A stretch of DNA of 64,000 nucleotides, from the NCBI GenBank assembly GCA_018057705.1, contig JAGPDF010000001.1, forward strand, positions 115,503-179,502, written 5' to 3'. The translations under genes were made by a program, and so were the position numbers. This DNA is from Thermoanaerobaculia bacterium (GTDB lineage: Bacteria > Acidobacteriota > Thermoanaerobaculia > Multivoradales > JAGPDF01). Shown here piece by piece: positions 8,120 to 16,515 of the stretch (positions are counted from its first letter, which is position 1; each line of letters opens with the position of its first letter). Under the pieces are notes generated by a model. That model saw only the letters and a list, made by a program, of their open reading frames with translations, did no database searches and had not been told where the DNA came from.

Positions 8120-10693
8120 ATGTTCCTACGTCGCCACTTGCCAGCGCTTTCCACCTGCTTCGCCCTCGCGCTGCCGGCGCTCCACCCAGCCGCACCGGCA
8201 GCCGCCACCAACGCCCTCGCCGCCGCCACCGCGGTCTCGTCGGGAGCCGCGCCGGGAGCGGCGGGGGAAGCCGCGGGGGGAGCCTCTGGGCCCGCGCTCG
8301 ACATCGCGGCCATCATGGCGCGCGACTGGATCGGGACGCCGCCGGAGGAGCCCTACTGGGCGGACGACGGCAAGTCCATCTTCTATCGCCAGCGACGCCC
8401 CGGCAGCGAGATTGTGGATCTCCATCGCGTCGACATCGCGAGCGGCCGGAGCGAGCACATCGCCCCTGCGGAGCTCGGCAAAGTCGATGCTCCCGACGGT
8501 GTCTGGTCGCGCGACCGCAAGCTCGCGGCCTTCATCCGAGAAGGCGATCTCTTCGTCAAGGAGGCCGGCCGCAAGACCCCCCGCCAGCTCACCCGCACCG
8601 CCGAGATCGAAAGCGCTCCGCTCGTCCTCGCGACGGGCAGGGCCGTCGCCTTCCGGCGCGGCGACGCCTTTCACGCCATCGACCTCGAAAGCGGCCTCGA
8701 CTCGACCCTCGCCGACCTGCGCACCACGAAAGACCCGGACGCACCGCCCACGCCGGCCGTGCCATCCGACGCCGCGGGCTTCCTTGCCGGACAGCAGTTG
8801 CGCCTGTTCGAGGTTCTCGCCGAGCGCAAGGCCCGTAAGGAGGAGCTGGTGGCCGAGACTCGCGCCCGGCGTACCGCGGATCCGACACGCGCACCGCCGC
8901 CGTTCTATCTCGGCGAGAAGCGCGCGATCCTGCGCGCCGACCTCTCCCCCTCGGGAGGCCACCTGCTCGTTGCCCTCGGCCCGGAGCGACCGGAGCCGAC
9001 GGGCGATTCGTCGAGCCGAGGGGGGGGCAAGGAAGACTCGATGCCGGTCTTCGTCACCGAATCCGGCTACGTCGATGTGAAGAAGATCCGCCCCAAGGTC
9101 GGGACCGGCTCACCCGAATCGCCGACCCTGCTGCTGCTCGACCTCACCCGTCAGACGCAGGTCGAGCTCGACCTCTCCGTCCTGCCAGGCCTCGCCGACG
9201 ATCCGCTGGCCGAGCTGCGTCAGGCGGCCAGCGCCGCCCAGGCAGCGGCATCGGCCCGACCGGAGCCAGCGCCTGCCCCGGCGCCGACGCCTTCGGTTGC
9301 GCCTGCGCCCCGGCCGGTTCAGCTCGCCGAAGTCGTCTGGAGCGAGGACGGGAGCCGCGTCGCACTCCAGTTCTTCTCCGAGGACAACAAGGACCGTTGG
9401 CTGGCGGTCGTCTCTCCCGGCGCAGCGTCCTCGCCGCCCCTCACGCCTCTCCACCACGAGAGCGACCCTGCCTGGCTCGGCTGGCGCTTCACCGAGTTCG
9501 GCTGGATGAAGGACGGCCGCGAGCTCTGGTACCTGTCCGAGGATTCGGGCTTCTCGCATCTCTACGTGCAGGCCGCAGGCGCTGCGAGGCGTGCTCTCAC
9601 CCAGGGTCCGTTCGAAGTCGACCGGCCGCGGCTCGCGCGCGACGGACGCAGCTTCTTCGTCTCCGCGAACCGCGAAGGCGCCGGCATCTACGAGGCCTAC
9701 CGCGTGCGCGTCGATACCCCGGGGCTCGAACGCCTGACCTCTGCCAACGGCATGACCTATGCGCTGCCTTCGCCGGACGAAAAACAGCTCCTGCTCACCA
9801 GCTCCTGGGCGACGCGACCGCCGGAGCTCTTCGTCCAGGCGGCGCGCGCCGGCGCCGCTGCGAAGAAGCTGACCTCGACGACCACGCCGGCCTTCTCCGC
9901 CGTCGCCTGGAGCGCTCCCGAGATCGTCCGCATCCCCTCGACGCATTTCGCCGGCAATCTCCAGGCGCGCGTCTACACGCCGCCCGGACGAGCTCCCGAC
10001 ACCCGGTCGCCCGCGGTCGTCTTCATCCATGGCGCGGGCTACCTGCAGAACGCCCACGAGGGCTGGTCGGACTACTCCCGGGAGTTCATGTTTCACACCC
10101 TGCTCGCGCGCGCCGGCTACGTCGTGCTCGACCTCGACTACCGCGCCTCGTCGGGCTACGGACGCGACTTCCGCACCGCAATCTACCGCCAGATGGGCGA
10201 ACCGGAGCTCGAGGATCTCGCCGACGGCGTCGCCTGGCTGGTCGAACAGAGGGGCGTGGACGCCGGGCGGGTCGGCACCTACGGCGGCAGTTACGGTGGC
10301 TTCCTGACCATGATGGCGCTCTTCAAACGGCCGGAGCTCTTCGCGGCCGGGGCGGCGCTGCGGCCGGTGACCGACTGGGCGCACTACAACCAGGGTTACA
10401 CCTCGGCGATTCTCAACACTCCCGAAGTCGACCCCGAGGCCTACCGCCGGAGCTCACCGATCGAGTTCGCCGCCGGCCTCGCGAAACCACTGCTCATCTG
10501 CCACGGCATGGTGGACGACAACGTCGCCTTCCAGGACACCGTCCGCCTCGTCCAGCGCCTGATCGAGCTCGGCAAGACCGACCTCTTCGAGACCGCCATC
10601 TACCCGTTGGAACCGCACGCCTTTAAGGAGCCGACGAGCTGGGTGGACGAATACAAACGGATCTTCGAGCTCTTCGAAACTCACCTCAAGTAG
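8120..10693 (+). CDS. Secreted S9-family prolyl-oligopeptidase/DPP-IV-like peptidase
   Basis: This 857-residue exported serine peptidase starts with a signal peptide (RRHLPALSTCFALALPAL..., cleavage near residue 30). A beta-propeller N-terminal region (about 50-600) follows, interrupted near 330-395 by an Ala/Pro-rich stretch. The C-terminal alpha/beta-hydrolase domain carries the triad: Ser724 in GTYGGSYGGF, Asp in HGMVDDNVAF and His in LEPHAFKEP. DPP-IV-type enzymes release N-terminal Xaa-Pro dipeptides; the precise specificity cannot be read here. The ATG is preceded by GAGGAG at good spacing, and TACGAT farther upstream could be the -10. The gene is divergent from the cyclase-TonB gene. 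It likely works in the periplasm in peptide scavenging. Confidence 0.93.
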   Translation: MFLRRHLPALSTCFALALPALHPAAPAAATNALAAATAVSSGAAPGAAGEAAGGASGPALDIAAIMARDWIGTPPEEPYWADDGKSIFYRQRRPGSEIVDLHRVDIASGRSEHIAPAELGKVDAPDGVWSRDRKLAAFIREGDLFVKEAGRKTPRQLTRTAEIESAPLVLATGRAVAFRRGDAFHAIDLESGLDSTLADLRTTKDPDAPPTPAVPSDAAGFLAGQQLRLFEVLAERKARKEELVAETRARRTADPTRAPPPFYLGEKRAILRADLSPSGGHLLVALGPERPEPTGDSSSRGGGKEDSMPVFVTESGYVDVKKIRPKVGTGSPESPTLLLLDLTRQTQVELDLSVLPGLADDPLAELRQAASAAQAAASARPEPAPAPAPTPSVAPAPRPVQLAEVVWSEDGSRVALQFFSEDNKDRWLAVVSPGAASSPPLTPLHHESDPAWLGWRFTEFGWMKDGRELWYLSEDSGFSHLYVQAAGAARRALTQGPFEVDRPRLARDGRSFFVSANREGAGIYEAYRVRVDTPGLERLTSANGMTYALPSPDEKQLLLTSSWATRPPELFVQAARAGAAAKKLTSTTTPAFSAVAWSAPEIVRIPSTHFAGNLQARVYTPPGRAPDTRSPAVVFIHGAGYLQNAHEGWSDYSREFMFHTLLARAGYVVLDLDYRASSGYGRDFRTAIYRQMGEPELEDLADGVAWLVEQRGVDAGRVGTYGGSYGGFLTMMALFKRPELFAAGAALRPVTDWAHYNQGYTSAILNTPEVDPEAYRRSSPIEFAAGLAKPLLICHGMVDDNVAFQDTVRLVQRLIELGKTDLFETAIYPLEPHAFKEPTSWVDEYKRIFELFETHLK

Positions 10694-10745
10694 GCGGGCC
10701 GGCTTCCCACGGGGCGGAATCGGCGGCCCTGGAGCCGTCGGCGCT

Positions 10746-11024
10746 TCAGGCCAGGTGCGGGAACTCGAAGCGGACGTCGACGCGGGTGCCGTCGGGGAGA
10801 TCGAACGCCTTGGTCATCTCGCGGGGGCCCTTCTCGAACAGCTGCTCGGCGTAGAGCGCCACCCGCTGGTTGAGGCGCGGCCAGCCCAAGTCGCCGAAGG
10901 TGTGGCCGGCCGGCCAGATGAGGAGCGCGCGCTCTTCGCCACCGGCGGTCACGACGACCGCCCGGGCGACGCGCTCGCCGCGGACGAGACTGGCAGTCAA
11001 CAGCTCGTCGACCGAAGGGCTCAC
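10746..11024 (-). CDS. Small hypothetical protein (last gene of operon)
   Basis: This 92-residue protein has no recognised domain. Visible features are a conserved-looking centre, LLIWPAGHTFGDLGWPRLN, and a C-terminal beta-like stretch, GTRVDVRFEFPHLA. The GTG start at 11024 overlaps the RluA stop by four bases (GTGA), which argues that it is translated as the last cistron of the operon. No signal peptide or membrane segment is seen. Function unknown. Confidence 0.65.
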   Translation of the reverse strand: MSPSVDELLTASLVRGERVARAVVVTAGGEERALLIWPAGHTFGDLGWPRLNQRVALYAEQLFEKGPREMTKAFDLPDGTRVDVRFEFPHLA

Positions 11025-12004
11025 GGCTTCGACCGCCGCTTGCGCAGCTCGGCGACGAGGGCGCGGAAGTCGTCGGGCAAGGGCGCCTCGAAGCGCATGC
11101 GGAGTCCGGTCGCGGGATGGGCGAAGACGAGCTCTGCGGCATGCAGCGCCTGGCGTTGCGTCTTCACCGGCGGCTCGCCGAGGGTGCGCTTGCGGTAGAC
11201 GCGCTCGCCCACGACCGGGTGCCCCGCCGCCGCGAAGTGGATGCGAATCTGGTGGGTGCGCCCGGTCTCGAGCCGCACCCGGACATGGGTCGCGACGCCG
11301 TAGCGCTGCACCACTTCCCAGTGGGTCACCGCCGGCTTGCCGCGCTCGTTCGGGCGCGCCACCCATCGCCGGCGATGCGTGCCATCGCCCACCAGATCTT
11401 CGCGAAAGGTGCCGTTTTCGCCCACGACATTCCCCTCGACCAGCGCCTCGTAGGTGCGCCCCATGCTGTGGTCTTCGAGTTGTTTCTGGAGCGCCTGAAG
11501 GCCGCGCTTGCTGGTGGCGAACGCGACCAGCCCGGAGCTGTCCTTGTCGAGCCGGTGCACCACCGCGACGTAGGTGCGCCCGCCGGCTTTGCGCGCCATC
11601 GCCTGCGAGACGCGCGAAAGAAGCGTGTCCTTCTCGCGGTCGTTGGTCGGTTGGGTGAGCAGACCCGCCGGTTTCACCGCCACGACGACGTCGGAGTCGG
11701 AATGCAGGAGCTCCACCTTCGGCCCCTCGACCTGACGCTCGATCTTCCGGTGGGGATCCCAGACCAGCTCCGCCTCCGGCGCCACATAGGCCCCCGGATC
11801 GAAGAGCTGCTTGCCGTCGACCGACACCTGCCCGCCCTCGATCACCCGCTTGGCGCGCGTGAACGTGAGCTCCGGATGGAGCTCCTGCAACCGCCGCGCA
11901 AACCGCGCTGGATAGCGCTCGGCCGCCTTCCCTGCCGGCGCGGGGGCCCGCCCTGCGGCGGCTGCCGGCTCCTGCCGTTCCCTGCGATTGCGTTCCGCGC
12001 TCAC
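11021..12004 (-). CDS. RluA-family pseudouridine synthase with S4 domain
   Basis: This 327-residue protein isomerises uridine to pseudouridine in structured RNA. The N-terminal third contains an S4-type RNA-binding domain (TRAKRVIEGGQVSVDGK). The catalytic domain holds the family signature VHRLDKDSSGLVAFA, where Asp of HRLD is the nucleophile, and RLETGRTHQIRIHFA. Length and order match the RluC/RluD group, but the exact rRNA or tRNA target is not assignable. The GTG start overlaps the upstream asparaginase-like stop by four bases, and the stop overlaps the next gene in the same way. It is one of five overlapping leftward genes. Confidence 0.9.
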   Translation of the reverse strand: MSAERNRRERQEPAAAAGRAPAPAGKAAERYPARFARRLQELHPELTFTRAKRVIEGGQVSVDGKQLFDPGAYVAPEAELVWDPHRKIERQVEGPKVELLHSDSDVVVAVKPAGLLTQPTNDREKDTLLSRVSQAMARKAGGRTYVAVVHRLDKDSSGLVAFATSKRGLQALQKQLEDHSMGRTYEALVEGNVVGENGTFREDLVGDGTHRRRWVARPNERGKPAVTHWEVVQRYGVATHVRVRLETGRTHQIRIHFAAAGHPVVGERVYRKRTLGEPPVKTQRQALHAAELVFAHPATGLRMRFEAPLPDDFRALVAELRKRRSKP

Positions 12005-12495
12005 CGGATCTCCTCGAAGACGCCTTCGGCCTTGTTCTTGCGCACGTTGTGCCAGGGGAAGCAGCGGCCATTCATGGCGACGTAGACGCCGGGAGGAAGG
12101 ACCTGAACGAAGGAGAGGGCGCTGCCGAGGTTGAACAGACCGTCGGAGCTGCCGAAGGCGAACGGGACCATCGCTCCGGTGAGGACGACGGTCTTCTCGG
12201 CGACGGCGAGGCCGTGGGCGAGGACGGCCGCGGTCTCGACCATGGTGTCGGTGCCGTGGGTGACCAGGATGCGACCTTCGGGCGAGTCTCTGCAAGCCTC
12301 GAGGACCTGGGCGCGATGGACGGCGTCCATCTCGAGGCTGTCCATCATGCAGACCGTCTCCACCGTGACCTCGAGCTTCGAGCGGCCGAGACGGAGCATC
12401 TCCGGCAGATGGGTGTCGCTGAAGAAGAGCGCGCCGGTGAGCTCGTCGTACTCCTTGTCGAAAGTGCCACCGGTGATCAGGATACGGATCCTCAT
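12001..12495 (-). CDS. Single-domain L-asparaginase-like protein
   Basis: This 164-residue protein corresponds to only the N-terminal, catalytic domain of type I/II asparaginases, which normally have about 330 residues. The active-site set of that domain is present: Thr11 in ITGGTFDKEYDE, Thr82-Asp83 in VTHGTDTMVET and Lys101 in EKTVVLTGAMVP. The C-terminal domain that completes the active site across the dimer is absent. There is no sign of a frameshift: the frame ends in a TGA that overlaps the RluA start, so the short form looks native. Stand-alone asparaginase-domain proteins exist in other bacteria, but their substrate is unknown to me. The ATG overlaps the upstream stop (ATGA). Confidence 0.85.
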   Translation of the reverse strand: MRIRILITGGTFDKEYDELTGALFFSDTHLPEMLRLGRSKLEVTVETVCMMDSLEMDAVHRAQVLEACRDSPEGRILVTHGTDTMVETAAVLAHGLAVAEKTVVLTGAMVPFAFGSSDGLFNLGSALSFVQVLPPGVYVAMNGRCFPWHNVRKNKAEGVFEEIR

Positions 12496-13031
12496 CGGCC
12501 GCGACGCTCCGCGTCTTCGAGCGCCCGGTCCAAATCCTCGGCGAAGGACTTCGCGTGAATTGCCGGAAAGCGGTAGCACTCCTCGACGATGGCGTTGAAG
12601 AGACCACGCAGAGTCGCGGGTTCCACCAGGCCTTCCGCGATCATCGCGTGCACATCGGCCCGATCGGTCTCGAAACCGCGCTCGATCTTCGCCAGCGCCT
12701 GGGAGTAGAAATCGAACTCGAAAATCGCAAGCTTGCCCTCCTGTTGCAGGAACCTGCTGCGGTCGCGCCAGCCCGGCAATGGCGGCAGGAAGTCGAGCGG
12801 GGATGCGAACTCGACGCTCAGCTCGAGCCGCTCCTTGATCTCCGGAATCGCCCGCGCTACGGCCCCGGAGTCCGGCTCGAGACGCATGTCGACGTCGACC
12901 GTCGTCGCACGCCAGCCGTGCAGCAAGGCCGAGCTTCCGCCCACGAGAAAGAGCTGGGTCGGGGTCTCGGCATGGCGCCCCAGCTCGCGAAGCAGGCTGG
13001 AGAGCCGTTCGCGATCGACTAGCGGCCGCAT
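12492..13031 (-). CDS. Nucleotidyltransferase-fold protein (DUF6036/AbiEii-like)
   Basis: This 179-residue protein has the minimal nucleotidyltransferase motif LFLVGGSSALLHGWR followed by TTVDVDMRLEP. It thus has the helix-turn Gly-Gly-Ser and the metal-binding Asp46/Asp48 seen in the DUF6036 and AbiEii-like families. The rest is helical and acidic, without a recognised domain. It overlaps the upstream small gene by 13 bases and the asparaginase-like gene by four. The pairing of a small upstream protein with a nucleotidyltransferase resembles a toxin-antitoxin layout, but I see no direct proof of toxin function. Alternatives are an RNA- or protein-modifying nucleotidyltransferase. Confidence 0.75.
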   Translation of the reverse strand: MRPLVDRERLSSLLRELGRHAETPTQLFLVGGSSALLHGWRATTVDVDMRLEPDSGAVARAIPEIKERLELSVEFASPLDFLPPLPGWRDRSRFLQQEGKLAIFEFDFYSQALAKIERGFETDRADVHAMIAEGLVEPATLRGLFNAIVEECYRFPAIHAKSFAEDLDRALEDAERRGR

Positions 13032-13348
13032 CGCGCCGAATGGTGAAAGCTCGCCAGGCGTCGCAAGAGCGCGTTGTAGCGCGAGTGCGCGCGCTCTGGA
13101 TCCCCTGCGGAGAGCCGCAGAAAGAGCTCGTGCTCCGGAAGGTCCCGTCGCGAGGGGGCGACCTCGAATCCGAGCGCACGGAGTCTCGAGGCACTGATCT
13201 CCACGAGCAGGGACTCGTTGGACACCTGTCCCCGGGACAGGTCGACCAGGCCCTTCCGGATCAGATCCGCCCCTGGGAGGGCAACCCAATCCTCGGTTGC
13301 ATCGGACCTCAGGGCGAACTTCAGGGCGGGCATCGTGCCGGGCTCCAT
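13019..13348 (-). CDS. Small hypothetical protein, partner of the nucleotidyltransferase
   Basis: This 109-residue hydrophilic protein has an acidic first half and an Arg-rich C-terminus (ALLRRLASFHHSARCGR). I recognise no domain. The ATG at 13348 is preferred to the in-frame ATG at 13333 because TAGAAT lies exactly seven bases upstream, the leaderless arrangement seen elsewhere in the window. Its 3' end overlaps the nucleotidyltransferase start by 13 bases, so the two are co-translated. It may be an antitoxin-like or substrate-recruiting partner; that is inference. Confidence 0.65.
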   Translation of the reverse strand: MEPGTMPALKFALRSDATEDWVALPGADLIRKGLVDLSRGQVSNESLLVEISASRLRALGFEVAPSRRDLPEHELFLRLSAGDPERAHSRYNALLRRLASFHHSARCGR

Positions 13349-13355
13349 GGAGCCG

Positions 13356-13361
13356 ATTCTA
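13356..13361 (-). promoter_or_regulatory. -10-like hexamer TAGAAT, 7 nt before the ATG at 13348
   Basis: On the minus strand TAGAAT, seven bases, then ATG. No Shine-Dalgarno sequence intervenes. It would be the promoter of the five-gene overlapping operon, separating it from the DDAH-like gene upstream. Confidence 0.5.
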
Positions 13362-13395
13362 CTCGCTCGCCACGGACCACCCCGCCGCCGACGGC

Positions 13396-14154
13396 TCAGG
13401 CGAGAATCAGGCTGCAGCAGGTGAGACCGGACTCGGCCTTGGCGAGCTCGGACTGGTCGACGAGGACGACGTCGAAGCCCGCCGCGGCGATGCGCTCGGC
13501 GGTGCGGGGCGCGGAGGCGTTGACCAGGACGGTACTGCCGATCGCCAGGACGTTCGCGGCCATCGGCTCGCCCGGAGCGACCTCGATCGTCCGCCGGGCG
13601 CCGAGCCGGCGAGCGTCGATCCAGTCAGGGTTGAGAACGATCGTTGCGGCATCGATGGCCGTGACGGCGCTCTTCAGGTGCAGGCAGCCGCTGAGCTCGA
13701 TCCCCTCCACCCGGTAGCCGTGCGGCGCGAGGTGAGCCGCGAGCTGGGCGACGCCCGCCGCGTTGGTGCGCGCCGAGAGACCGACGAAGAGCTGCCGGCC
13801 GATACGCAGGACGTCGCCGCCGTCGAGCGTGCCCGGTGCCGCGATGGCCAGAAGATCGCGATAGGGCGCGAGCGCCGCCGCGACACTCGGCACCTCCGCC
13901 CGCCGCGACGGAGCTCCCGGGCGCGCGAGCACCGCCACCTCATCGACGACGACCGCCGCGTCCTCCACGAACACCGAGTCGGGAAGCTCGTCGGTGGCGG
14001 GCAGGCGGACGACCTCCACCCCCAGCGCCGCGAGCGCCGCCTCGTAGTGTTCGTGCTGGCGGGCGGCGCGCGCCACGTCGATCGGCACGCGCTCGAGATG
14101 GGTGAGCTCGCAGCGGGCGAGAGAAACCGGGACGGCGCGCGTGATCGCCAGCAT
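13396..14154 (-). CDS. DDAH-like amidinohydrolase (dimethylarginine dimethylaminohydrolase family)
   Basis: This 252-residue guanidino-group-modifying enzyme has the DDAH set: FVED (62-65), TLDGGDVL (110-116), the catalytic His159 in GCLHLKSA and a Cys near the C-terminus (Cys246 or Cys247 in GLTCCSLIL). Family members hydrolyse methylated arginine to citrulline and methylamines. Length matches the family. Substrate specificity, including arginine itself, cannot be fixed from sequence. It precedes the five-gene operon by 47 bases on the same strand and may be co-transcribed with it. The start lies seven bases after a weak -10-like TAGCCT. Confidence 0.9.
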   Translation of the reverse strand: MLAITRAVPVSLARCELTHLERVPIDVARAARQHEHYEAALAALGVEVVRLPATDELPDSVFVEDAAVVVDEVAVLARPGAPSRRAEVPSVAAALAPYRDLLAIAAPGTLDGGDVLRIGRQLFVGLSARTNAAGVAQLAAHLAPHGYRVEGIELSGCLHLKSAVTAIDAATIVLNPDWIDARRLGARRTIEVAPGEPMAANVLAIGSTVLVNASAPRTAERIAAAGFDVVLVDQSELAKAESGLTCCSLILA

Positions 14155-14161
14155 GGGAGCG

Positions 14162-14167
14162 AGGCTA
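14162..14167 (-). promoter_or_regulatory. Weak -10-like hexamer TAGCCT, 7 nt before the ATG at 14154
   Basis: The spacing matches the leaderless pattern, but the hexamer has only the TA...T positions of the -10 consensus. Listed because position and lack of a Shine-Dalgarno sequence agree with the other cases. Confidence 0.3.
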
Positions 14168-14293
14168 CAGGACTGGATGCGCAGAGCGCGAGTCCGCCCA
14201 GCGAGGACCTCGCCCGGCGAGGGTCAAAGCAAACTCAAGCTGCCCAGATGGCGGGAGAGTTCCTGCCGCAGGCTCCGGACGGAGCCCGCGGCG

Positions 14294-14317
14294 CCCCTTC
14301 CCGGAGCCGGGAAGGGG
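14294..14317. terminator. Strong GC-rich hairpin after the 74-residue protein gene
   Basis: CCCCTTCCCGG and CCGGGAAGGGG form an 11-base perfect inverted repeat with a very short loop. It lies 13 bases beyond the stop of the leftward gene at 14330. No clear T tract follows on either strand, so it may act as a factor-assisted terminator or an mRNA-stabilising hairpin. Confidence 0.5.
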
Positions 14318-14329
14318 GGGCCTGCGTGC

Positions 14330-14554
14330 TCAGGACTTGGCGGCGGTCTCTTCGACTTCGGCTTCGGCTTCGGGTTCGTCCGCAAACGTCTCGTGCAGGA
14401 TCGGACCGTCGAGCGGCACGAGGATCTCCTCCTCGCCACCCTCGCCCTTGTTGAGCTTGCGCTCGAGTCGCTTCTGATTCTTGAGCTGCGCCCGCTCCTT
14501 GCGCGCCATCTCCTTCTGTCGCTTGACGAAGGACTGGCTGGATCTCTTGGCCAT
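14330..14554 (-). CDS. Small charged protein of unknown function
   Basis: This 74-residue protein has a strongly basic N-terminal half (MAKRSSQSFVKRQKEMARKE) and an acidic C-terminus (DEPEAEAEVEE). The ATG at 14554 is preceded by GCAGGAGG at ideal spacing, which decides the start against codons upstream. The bipolar, helix-prone composition resembles small nucleic-acid- or ribosome-associated proteins, but no family is certain. It stands alone between the DDAH-like gene and the zinc-ribbon gene, with a strong hairpin after its stop. Confidence 0.72.
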   Translation of the reverse strand: MAKRSSQSFVKRQKEMARKERAQLKNQKRLERKLNKGEGGEEEILVPLDGPILHETFADEPEAEAEVEETAAKS

Positions 14555-14743
14555 GGTGCCTCCTGCGGCACGCCCCGGAAAGCGCGCACCGTGTACCCCG
14601 CCAGCCTCAACCGCCAGCGGACGGGACATCCTATCGCGACGAGGGGGGTCCAGTCAGGTGGGTGGGTTCCGGCCCGGCCGCCACCCCCCCTTCGAGCCGG
14701 GGTGCCGGAGGGGATGGGGCGGAGGCCCGGGGCGGGCGAGAGG

Positions 14744-15205
14744 TCAGAGCGCCGCGTCTGGGGGGCTCGGGAGACTCCCGGCGCGGGCCGCCAGGGCCTT
14801 CTCCTTGGCCTCCGCGACGATCGCATCGAGCATCCCGCGGGCCTGCGGCTTGAAACTGCCGAGGACCATCACCCGCGCCAGCCAGGGGTCCGGAAAGTCG
14901 GCGCTCTCCAGCTCCCGGCCGTAGGCCAGCGCCAGCGCCGTGCCGGCCTGGACGACATAGGGAACCTGGGCCTCCTCGAGCTGTTCGAGAAGCGTTCCGA
15001 GCATCTCCGGGCTGCCGAGCTCCGCCAGCGGAACGAGGTCTTCGGCCCCCCCGCCGCCGAAGCCCACGAACTCGGCGGGCCCCTCCCCGGATTCCTCCGG
15101 TCCGGCGCTCGGCGCGCTTTCGAGGTCGTCGACGAGCGGAATCTCGCAGTCCGAGCAGGTCGTGAAGCCCTCCCGGAACTCGGCATGGCAGCTCGGGCAG
15201 ATCAT
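14744..15205 (-). CDS. Zinc-ribbon protein with DUF2007-like domain
   Basis: This 153-residue protein opens with a zinc ribbon, MICPSCHAEF...TCSDCEIPLVDDLE (two CxxC). An acidic linker follows, then a C-terminal region that looks like the DUF2007 'signal-transducing' fold (LVPLAELGSPEMLGTLLEQL, VPYVVQAG, ADFPDPWLARVMV). Such proteins are common and uncharacterised. The ATG is preceded by GAGGAGAG. It is divergent from the SPFH gene, 124 bases away. Between 14555 and 14743 I see no gene, only G-rich sequence. Confidence 0.72.
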   Translation of the reverse strand: MICPSCHAEFREGFTTCSDCEIPLVDDLESAPSAGPEESGEGPAEFVGFGGGGAEDLVPLAELGSPEMLGTLLEQLEEAQVPYVVQAGTALALAYGRELESADFPDPWLARVMVLGSFKPQARGMLDAIVAEAKEKALAARAGSLPSPPDAAL

Positions 15206-15298
15206 GGTTCTCTCCTCCTCGCCGGTCTTCCCGGCGCCGCGCCCGGAACGATATGCCATACACGGGGCCAATCGCCTCCCGGCGGACGCCAACTCAGC

Positions 15299-15323
15299 TA
15301 GAATTCTCGCGCTCTCAGGAGGT
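15299..15323 (+). promoter_or_regulatory. -10-like TAGAAT and Shine-Dalgarno AGGAGGT of the SPFH gene
   Basis: TAGAAT at 15299-15304 is followed by a short leader with AGGAGGT at 15317-15323, six bases before the ATG at 15330. This leadered gene has the same -10 sequence as the leaderless genes. No clear -35 is visible. Confidence 0.5.
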
Positions 15324-15329
15324 ATCGCG

Positions 15330-16493
15330 ATGGGTCTGATGGACAACATCAAGAAGCAGCTCGGGTCGCAGTTCATCGAGATCATCGAGTGGCTCGACGA
15401 CACGACCGATTCCCTGGTCTGGCGCTTCCCGGTCTACAACCAGGAGATCAAGATGGGCGCCCAGCTCATCGTGCGCGAGAACCAGGTCGCCCTGTTCGTC
15501 AACGAGGGCAAGGCGGCCGACCTCTTTACGCCCGGGCGCTACGAGATCCAGACCCAGAACGTGCCGATCCTGACCACCCTGCGCGGCTGGAAGTACGGTT
15601 TCCAGAGCCCGTTCAAGGCCGAGGTCTACTTCTTCAACACCCGCCTCTTCACCGATTTGAAGTGGGGCACGACCAACCCGGTGATGATGCGGGACGCCGA
15701 GTTCGGCATGATCCGGTTGCGGGCCTTCGGCACCTATGCCATGCGCATCGCCGACGCCCGGGTCTTCTTCCAGAACATCGTCGGGACGCGCGGCCTGACC
15801 ACGACCGACGAAGTCACCGGGCAGCTCCGTTCGACCATCCTGTCGCGGCTCTCGGACGCCATCGCCGAGGCGAAGATCGCAGCGCTCGACCTCGCGGCGC
15901 ACTACGACGAGCTCTCGGTCGCCGGCCGCGGCGTCCTCTCCCCCGAGTTCGCCGGCTTCGGTCTCGAGCTCTCGCGCTTCTTCATCGAGAACATCTCGCT
16001 GCCCGAGGAGGTCGAGAAGGCGATCGACCAGCGCTCGAAGCTGGGCGTCCTCGGCGACAGGATGCATCAGTACACCCAGATGCAGGCGGCCGAGGCGATC
16101 GGCGCCGCGGCGGCGAATCCCGGCGGCCTCGCCGGTGCCGGCGTCGGCCTCGGCGCCGGCGTCGCCATGGGGCAGATGATGAGCCAGGCGATGGGACAGG
16201 GGGTCCAGGGGGCCGGCGCTCCCGCCGCCCCGCCGCCGCAAGGCGCGCAGGGCGCGAGCGCTCCGCCGCCGCCGGTCGCCACCGCACGCTGGTCGCTCAC
16301 CGTCGACGGCAAGACCTACGGTCCCTACACGGACGAAGCCCTGCAGGGAATGGTCGCTGCCGGCCAGGTCCTGCTCTCGACCCTCGCCTGGAGCCCCGGC
16401 GCCGCCGGTTGGGCGCCGCTCGCGAGCTATCCTGGCTTCGCCGCCGGAGCTGCGGCACCGCCGCCGCCACCGCCCGCCGCTCCCAAGAGCTGA
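15330..16493 (+). CDS. SPFH-domain protein with C-terminal GYF_2 domain (YdjI-like)
   Basis: This 387-residue protein has a soluble SPFH/virion-core-protein-type region (about 1-260), starting MGLMDNIKKQLG, with a flotillin-like core and no N-terminal membrane anchor. A Gly/Ala-rich helix-breaking stretch and a Pro/Ala linker follow. A GYF_2 (DUF4339) domain ends the protein (about 318-375: TVDGKTYGPYTDEALQGMV...). GYF_2 domains bind proline-rich peptides. In B. subtilis the relative YdjI acts with YdjG and the PspA-like YdjH at the stressed membrane. The next gene encodes a YdjG-like protein, which strengthens the assignment. No PspA gene lies in the window. The Shine-Dalgarno AGGAGGT fixes the start. 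Confidence 0.87.
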   Translation: MGLMDNIKKQLGSQFIEIIEWLDDTTDSLVWRFPVYNQEIKMGAQLIVRENQVALFVNEGKAADLFTPGRYEIQTQNVPILTTLRGWKYGFQSPFKAEVYFFNTRLFTDLKWGTTNPVMMRDAEFGMIRLRAFGTYAMRIADARVFFQNIVGTRGLTTTDEVTGQLRSTILSRLSDAIAEAKIAALDLAAHYDELSVAGRGVLSPEFAGFGLELSRFFIENISLPEEVEKAIDQRSKLGVLGDRMHQYTQMQAAEAIGAAAANPGGLAGAGVGLGAGVAMGQMMSQAMGQGVQGAGAPAAPPPQGAQGASAPPPPVATARWSLTVDGKTYGPYTDEALQGMVAAGQVLLSTLAWSPGAAGWAPLASYPGFAAGAAAPPPPPPAAPKS

Positions 16494-16515
16494 CGGCGGC
16501 GGGATCCAGCCGATC

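Noticed and set aside
12001..12495. Asparaginase-like gene as a pseudogene truncated at its 3' end
   Set aside because: The stop forms a regular four-base overlap with the RluA start, and the domain is complete with its catalytic residues, so a native short protein is more likely.
12492..13348. Confident toxin-antitoxin (AbiE-type) call
   Set aside because: The nucleotidyltransferase motif and gene pairing are suggestive, but the small partner shows no recognisable antitoxin domain and the pair sits inside a longer housekeeping-like operon.
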